A stretch of 64,000 nucleotides of DNA from assembly GCA_036850595.1 (NCBI GenBank), contig CM072161.1, positions 19,301,812-19,365,811 of the forward strand, written 5' to 3'. The notes under the pieces are model-generated. The model searched no databases, was not told the DNA's origin, and worked only from the letters and a program-made list of their open reading frames with translations. The DNA comes from Rhyacichthys aspro (Eukaryota > Chordata > Actinopteri > Gobiiformes > Rhyacichthyidae). Below, one piece after another: positions 36,801-45,800 of this stretch. A program made the position numbers and the translations under genes. Every line of letters starts with the position of its first letter. Position 1 is the stretch's first letter.

Positions 36801-39800
36801 TTTCATCTCACAGCCATTTGCTCAAATAAGTTACATGAGCACAGCTTGACCACCTCTGCTGACATAGGCTACCCATAATGCATTTCAGCTTCCACTTTAC
36901 AGATCTATTCCTGTCCTCTTACAATGAAACCAGCCCAGCGAGTGGAAACCCAGTTCTCACATTATAATCACACACAAGAGGCGAACAAGTGCTGTAGACC
37001 TTCATTCTTATAGCTTTCTCATTACAAAACATTAAAACTGGCTTTTGGGTGGGTTTTTTTTCTTCTTCTTTTATAACTGAGAGTTGTGGATTTATGACTT
37101 ATACAATGTTGAAGTGCACCTTAAATGCCTTCAATAGAATCCTAAGGTATACATTAAACTTTCCATCTTGTACTCTCTGAAAAAAACTGCACATTTCATT
37201 GCCTTTTATTGAAATATTTCATTCTTGTATTCCTTTCATTTTAAAAGGTGAGTGAATTCATTGTATTCTTAGAAAAGCTTGACAAAAAAAAAGCATTTTT
37301 TTTCCCACCCTGGAGTGCTTAATTGTTGTGCTAATTATTCAGCAGCTTTAGAGACTAAATTTGAGCTAAAAAAGTGTGCCATTAACAGTTTTAATAAACA
37401 CCCAGCGGCCAGTCAGAAAAGAGGAGTCAGTCAGAGCATTTATAATCTAAAATATTCTTCTTCTACTCTTGAAAGGTGTAGCGTTTTACCTGAGATAGTG
37501 TTTGATCGCACTCGTGATGGTCTTAATCTCCCACTCAGAACTTTCGAGTTCCACGTCTGCACACGTTTTAGGATCTAGTAAACAAATAGATACAGTATAC
37601 ATCATTTTACAAGCAGCCATACTGACAAACAGATGTAATAAGTAAAGTTTTTTATTTGTTTACCCATTGCCAAGCTCAGTAGTTTTTGGACTTTGGAGTT
37701 TACACCAACAATTCGGTATAAGCCCTGTTCATCAATACCTGGAAAACAGATAGAAGCAAACCTTTAATATTAGAACTGAAAAATGACTGTAAAACCAACT
37801 TAACAAAGGAAGAGTCCACATGAGAAATAAAAACACGTGAAGCAACAAAGGTGGGGCTTGCTGACTACAAACAACAGAAATAGAAGCATAATTGTCAGTA
37901 ATAAGTGCCACTCCTTCATGTAAGTCTATTACCCTGAAACTACACCATTCAAAGCAGCAAATTAACGTGTCACAACACATTATTAATGGATGTATAGATC
38001 AATGGCACTGTTCATTTCCCACATACCATGGTACAGAACAATAAAGACTTCATAAAAAGTCACGTGATCTTCATCTAGAAGGAAGTCAGGCACTTCCTTC
38101 TCATTACAGTTTGGAAGAGATCTGTACAGATTTTATTCAAATGGAAATGTCTCTTGTAAACACATAAAACATGTCAAACACAAGCTTGTTTCAGAGGAAA
38201 AATGACATGTGTTCTTGTGTTTGACTTAATTCAGGCTAAATACCATTAAACTAATAGAGAATAGCCTTAAATAATGAGTTTATGTGGCGCATAATGCAAG
38301 CAAAGCCAAGTTTGCTTACTGCACTGGCCAATGCATTACTGTTGTCCAAAAAACTGTACTGATCATAAATATACTTTACAGCAAAGGCATTGTAGAAGCA
38401 GCGGATGTTGGTTAGATTATCTTTATACCTCGGGTCTCCACAGCATAGATGAACTTCTTCATTACATTGAATCCAATCACATCCAAATGGGCCACTGAAG
38501 GAAACAGTGAGAAAACATACATTTTACACATATTTATCCATTTGTGGATTGTGTATTACATTAACTGTGTCCCTGTTTGTCAAGTCTAACATTAACAGTG
38601 ATTATGAGAATTACAGGGGTAATTAGAGCTACTTACTGCCCTCTGCCTGGCTGTCTTTGTTTAGATTGTAAACCTGTGAAAGAAAAACAAACAGATTGAC
38701 TCGGCAACTACGGTTTATTTCATGCTCTCTATGTGCTCACAGGTGAATACGTGATTTGAAGGGACTTAGTTTGGTGAATACTACTCAAAGTGTAAAGTGT
38801 GAAGTGCTAAATGCAGAAATATTTGAAAGGTTGGCCGGGCACTGATTGTTGAAGCATGTTTTGACTTTATAAATGCTAATTGTCTTTGCACATTTTGAGA
38901 TTGGCGACGAGGTGTTAAAACATGAAGTGAAAGGAAGTCAGTTTGAAGCCAAGACACACTTCCTGGTTCACTTCAGAAAGGTTTCCATGGGTACATCTCA
39001 AATGGCTTATTTTGCATCCAAGAGAAAAGATTAAGGACGGATGAGTTAGGAGCAATGGGACGTCCTATCCTCAGAAGACCATTTGTAACGATGTCATAAG
39101 GGATGACCAGCAAAACCTCAAATTATCTGTGTAATGTAAATGTTTGCCTAGAATAACTGTTACATTCTACAAAATAAACTGTATATGTACTGCTTTTGAC
39201 ACAATTTCTACTTTCTACATCAATTACAGCGAGTTGTTTTGCGTCTGGTCTATCAGCCCAATGCCAGGGTGGAGTTTTACTGAGCTCAGACGGCTCCGCC
39301 CCCTCTCCCCTCGTGCCTCAGAGTAATGTTAAGAGTGTCGGGACAGCGGTAAAGATGGCGCATGAGAACAACCTCTGGTTCAAATGAGGTACGACGAGAC
39401 AAAAATAACCCATTAGAGATGTCCCCATTATAGAATTATTTTAAAGCGTAGCCATTATTGAATGTCAAACTACGGTCACCTTTTTAACAACAGATTTAAA
39501 AACTACTTTATTTTGTGGTGTATTTTGTCTTATTTTATTATTTATTTAGCTCAGTGTGAAAGAGACAAACATTTTTATTTGCATTGCAGACAACTTGTCA
39601 CTCTTGCTCTCTTATTATGTGAGCAAATGGGTCGCCATGGAAACCCACCGGTTCTCTTCCGTCCATGGCCTCCATCCACAGTCTGCGGTCTTCCTCTGAC
39701 AGAGCCTGCATGGTTATTACACCCGGCCTTCACACAACAAGCACAGCGAGAGAGACAGAGAGAGAGTTACAAAAGGCTAATGTAATTATCAAATGTCAAG

Positions 39801-42800
39801 ATAAACATTGGAAAAATGTCTCAAACAAATCATGACTTAAGTAAATGTGCTGCTGAGAGTAATTCTCTCTCTTTTTCGACTAAAACCTCACAGATTAAAT
39901 AAATTCAGGTTTCATCTGGGATACATACTGTATTTTTTTTTTTAATTTAGATTAGTATAAGACAGTTTTAGAGCAGAGGAACCCAGTCTGACTCCATCAT
40001 TACACTCATTTTCAGCTGTCATCCTTGAGCCCTGTGACCTCCCACTTCTCCAATCTCACACTGTCCTTCAAACGTAAGGGACTGAACGAGGACAGGCTGA
40101 AGAGAGAAGAAGGAGGAGAGGGAAGGAGGTAGGGAAGCCCTGCAGGAAAAGAACTCTAAGGCTGATCGTCTATTTGGGAAAAGGCGAAAAGCAACTCAGC
40201 AGCACTCCCATGTGGCTGATATGAAACTACAACTCAATCCAAACACATCCGGAAACAGTCGTTTAATTCATTATTATTTAATTCCAAGATGTTTTAAAGA
40301 ACCGATCAAAGTTAGGTCTTTCAGCGGGTTTGTCTAGAGACACGTTTACGATATCAAGAAGAATGTGCACGGCATAAACTACGCATTAAACGATATTAAC
40401 TCACCTGTCGACAGCTTCCACATCAAAACAAAACCTCTTTTCTATGGAGTCGGTTTTCCTCCTGGTGCAGGACTTGAGGATGAAGCTCTCCTCTTCTCCC
40501 TAAAATACAAAGATAAAAGATAAACCGAACATACAAACAAATAAGAAATTTAAAAAAAAGGCAGGATTATTTGGTATTTACTTGTAGGACAAAAAATATT
40601 AAAAAGAAACTAACCATCTTCCCTCCGGATTTAGGGTCAAAAAGGACCATAGTGACCCTCTTGGGCTCCCTGTGATATGTGCAGTAGTACTTCACCCAGG
40701 TAGATACAAACGAGCCTGAGAGAACATTTAGAACAGGATAATAAACTACAATGTTTTTGATTTGACAGACGTATATATCTTTAGATAAAACAAAAACATA
40801 TGTGATTAAGTGTGTATAAAATAACTTTTATCAGATCATTGCTGGATTTACATGGGCCTTGATTTTTACAACAATAATTTGCCTACGTCTTCTGTGATTT
40901 AACAGTTTTTCCTGTCTACAACCACACTGTTCCTGCCAAAGATTTACACGCCAACCAAGAATTATAATCCAACCACTTCTGTCACTCCCATGGTCATTTA
41001 AAACCATCATTTATTTCAGAACTGTAGCTCTTGAGTTAATGTTTTGTCCTCGTGAGTTCCTTTCAGACTAAACATTCAAGCGTATTCTGGTTCCGCGTAC
41101 GTTTCTCTTGAACAAAGAGGTATCCCTCCATTACGTGCTGGCTGACACTCTTGTGCTCATGTGGATTCTCCTTCATCTTCTTCATCAGACTCTCCACCTC
41201 GGAGCGCGTACTCTCGAAGCGGTTCCTCGTCTGGAAAAGTACACATACACAAGTTAATAGTTAATAGTTAATAATCATCAAAGCTTTGTGACATAAAGGA
41301 TTGTGTAGGATTTTAGAAATACTGAGAAATTTGAGCATTTGTTCAGTACTATAGCCTATGACGATTTGAGAGAATATTCTGTCATTTTGTTCTAAAAAAG
41401 TGCTTCAGATTAAGATTAGGAGCTGTAAGTCTGAAGAAAATGCCACAAAAGAAAGGCAAAAAAAATGATGACAAAAGCTGTCTCTCAATTTGTTATTGTT
41501 TACATGAATAGTTTAGTTTTAGACAAAAGTAATATAAACATTTGAAATAAATACCTCTGGTTGAGACCTTAGGGACCTTAATGATGCCTACAGCCTTGGG
41601 TCTCATTTTGTTTTTGCTTAACAGAAGTTTTCATTTTTTATCTGTCATGTTTATATCCATATCTAACCTGTTTGTCCTTTTACATTTCCATCTCACTTGT
41701 GTCGTGCACTTACATTCTGTATGCTGATGGTCAGGTTAGTCTTGAAGTGGTTGAAGTCTTTGGCCAGCTCGTATCCATGGTGATAGTACGTAAATAGGCC
41801 TTGTAGAAATGCCAACAGCTAGGGATAAAATGAAGGTGAAAGGTGAGATGAAGGATTAAAGAGTGACTGAATCTGAAATAGTAAGATTCATTCACAAAAA
41901 TGGACATTGACAAAAAAAACGCCCCTTCCAATCAGATACTACAGTGAACAAAGCACCATAACCTCAAAATTTCCTCTACGTGACGTGGTAAACTTCAATT
42001 TGGTAAGCAATACATTTTTATTACTATTGAGAAAACAAAGTGAAGAGAATAATTACACGCTTTTGGTGGCAGTTAATTAGACAAACAGTGGAAAACTAAC
42101 TAAACTAAAAAGTGGAGCTGATTGATGAGTAAAGAATTGTTTGAGGTATAAAAGAAACACTTTTTAATGCACTGACTACATTAATCAAGTGATGAATGTA
42201 AGAAAATAGAAAGTTAACAGTGTCATCCTCATTATGTGATCTTACAGGTTCAACAAAGTCAAACATCTTCCTTTCCTGGACTTCCTGGACTTTGAAGACG
42301 TACTCCAGAGAAACCTCGTAGAAATGCTGCCGTACGTTGTCCACCTGATTGTCCGCCTGCAAAATAACGTTCCAAAAATCTCAAAAAAAGACCGAACTAT
42401 GATAAATATAAGCGCACTCACAACCCACTGGACTTACCTCGTGAAGGTGTGACTCTTTTTTCTTCGCTGAGAGGCTCAGATGTTTTTCCAACACAGCACA
42501 ATACTTTTCTGTTTCTTTGTCATATCTTTTCCTGGCCTCCTGTAAAAGACAATACAAATGCATAGGATTAGAAATGTTTGATATTATCACAGACGTTTCA
42601 AATTCAGGCTAGAACTTGTCTGCATGGGTGTTAGCTTTTAGGAACAAGCACCATTACAAATTTTATTATATGCATTTATTACACTTAGTGGTTTCTATTG
42701 TTCAAGAGTGTTGTATAAATAAATTGCTCTTGTGGGAACACATCTGCTTATTCAACAACAGTCTGTTTCATCAGAGCTGAAATCATGGACATAAGAAACA

Positions 42801-45800
42801 GAAAAATGGTTGAATGATAAACCAGGGACGGACAGAGGAGCAGGGTGTGTCTGGTTCACTGTGAATATCTCCAGGAAACAGACAAACAGAGCAGCTTCGT
42901 GGTTTCTTGCTGTGAATATTACAGAAAACAAAAAAAATGACAGAATCTCATAAATTTTCCACGGTGTAACCTCTCATAAGACATTCAATTATTCACAGCC
43001 TGCTACTATATTCAGTGTCGGTGCTTGATAATCGTAGAAGCCTTTTGAGTCAGCATATGCTAAAGTGACGTGAGACAGGTGTGTTTTTGGCCAGTTCTGT
43101 TTCAACAACAAGGAGCGTCCCGGAGCGAGAGGAAGCACCGAGCAGCTGCAGAACGCATCAGCGATGATAAATGCTCCTCTAAACAACAAGGCCTCTGTTT
43201 CAAGTATGACTCTTTAACTGAGGAAATCATGTCCAAAATGATCCTACTCTTTCCATTTCTCTTTGTGAACATTTTGTCTTTAGGGACGCATAAAGTGCTC
43301 TAGTTAATGCACTGTAACGCCATGGTTTATAATTACTCTTAAGAACCACAAATAACAACCAAGAAAAGAGGAAACATGAGTATTATCCTCATTTTATTTG
43401 AATTACTCCAAAATATAAGGGGAAATGTTTTGCTTCTGTAGAATTCAATTGCTTTATTCAACCAGCAGGGGGCAGTAAGAACTCAAAATGTGCTCTAGAA
43501 CTTCATTTTCTCTTTTACTTTCAATGAGAATTTCATGTTACAACAAATTCAAATTAAATGTCAAATATCAATACAATTAAAATGAAAGAGAATGAGCAGA
43601 AAAGCAGTTACAAAACACACTAGTAATTGCTAATAAAACTGGGATAAAAGCCTAAACTAAACTAATTTCAATCATTATTTATCATTCTGTAAAAGGCAGT
43701 TAGGATGATAATGTTGCATGCAAGATGTATTGTACAATGCTTAGATATAATGACAGCTTATCCAGTGTCCATTAAAGCAGCGCGTCATCAGGGAGCGTCA
43801 GAGCAGGTATTGAAAAGCAACATTTATGCCCTTTGTGTTTTCAGAAATGTTTAAGTACATGTTGTGCATCGATCTCATTTCACTTCCTAGAGTCAGGATT
43901 ATAAGTAAACCCACATCTTTTAGTACATTTGTAATTCCCTCTAAACTCGTACTAGCTGCAGCTTTAGGACAAGGTAAATCTGTGCCAGTGGAAGATGCTG
44001 TTGCTGGTTTTTAGGGCTAAACTGGGATTAATCTGATCTGGCCACTAGGTCAGAATAAAAAGCTGCTGGAGGCACAGATGATCAGCTGTCACAACAATGT
44101 TTAATACTAGACTTTATGTTTCGCTGAACCCCTGCGGCTCCTCGTATAATTCCCCTGACTAATGACGGCAGCAGCATGTCCTGATTTAAGCAGATTATAA
44201 AACATTGAACAGGTTGTATTTACCACATGTGTTCCGGTATTAGCAAGAAAATATACAGCATTGTACAAATAACGTGTGGATTAATATAAAATGATAATGG
44301 TTACATTTTCCATTGCATTCCTGTTCATTCAAGGAGTGAGATAAAAGATGAAAACAACAGGCGTGTGCCCTGAAGGAGACCACCAGCAGTGAGCCACTGA
44401 TTTATGCCTGGATTATATATTACTCTAATCTCCTATTCAGGTCATAAAGACACAGTGTATGTACAGTAACAATGGGACAAACTGAAAATATATTGTATAT
44501 TGTGTATTTACATGACATTTACTGTAGTCATCTAATACACCATACAAAGCTAAAGGGCAGTAAACAGATCCTTTATTACAAAAATGATTTAAAAGTGGTT
44601 CTCCTTAATGGTGTCTTAACAGAATATTGTATTGTTTTAGAAAATGGCCCAACACGTCATCAAAACAAAATCTTTCCATTAGCCTTTAATATCTCTGTAG
44701 CTGCACATCTTATTTCTGTTTTTAAATGTCATTCTCTGATTGGAGTCCTCAGCTCCATTAAACCTGCTCCACATTGATTTAAATAAACATTTTATTTCTA
44801 ATGACTAGTTTTAACACCTCAATCACTTTTGAGGAGTGTGATATCAACAAACAGCCCTGTGATATTTACCTTTGTGGAGACAGAGGGTGTGACTGATGCT
44901 CACTTTAGGTTTTTGTAAAGAGTTTTTGCATTGGAGGCTACTACTACTAATTCCATAAACTTCATATGAGCACATTTACATCATATTTTCCATTAGCTGA
45001 CTCCAGTCACACACCCGTAGTGTTGTAGTGTGTCAGAGTCACTGATGTTGAACGTATTATTTTAGGATGATTTAATAAAGACACAGAATGCTTTGTCGAT
45101 GCTGTATTTTGTTCCTGTAAACATTTGAACTACTTTACACTTTAAAGGAAACATAAAAAGCATTATCGCTGTTGTCCTGATGTAGTCCACACCTCTTTAA
45201 GTCAATGGTGCCTGTGTAATTATCCTCATACAGACGTTTGTTTGGATAATGTGTCTGTCGCAGCGTATCTAACAGCAGCAGAAGCACTAAAAGAACTGTA
45301 TTGATCAATATCACGTGGTTTGCATATCAATAATGCACTGTGTATGGGGAGTTATTACTGTCAATGGGCTTTTGGCTTCGTTCTGTCACCTTCTTACCTT
45401 CGCAGCACTGATCTGCTCCTTCCTGAACCGCTCCAGAGGCATGATCAACACGTCGCTAGCATTTTCGATCTACAATGAAATACAATCCAACGTGTCAAAT
45501 GTAAATTACACAGCAGACACTTCACGTCGAGCTTTGTTCAATATCTATGACATGTATTTGTGAAAATGCGAAGAAGTGAAAAGGTGCAGAAAATCGCTGA
45601 TGGAAAAATATTGACATTGTTGTGATTTCCTGCACGTCCTTTTAACATTCTCCAATACTCAATACAGGTCACTCACCATCCGCGTCCTCTCGTCTTCTAG
45701 ATTCTGGAGCACAGCTGCAAACTCCTGGAGAGATTTAGCTGCGAAAAGAAACACGAAAGATGCATAATTTAAAAAGAAATGGTGATATTGGTAAGACTCA

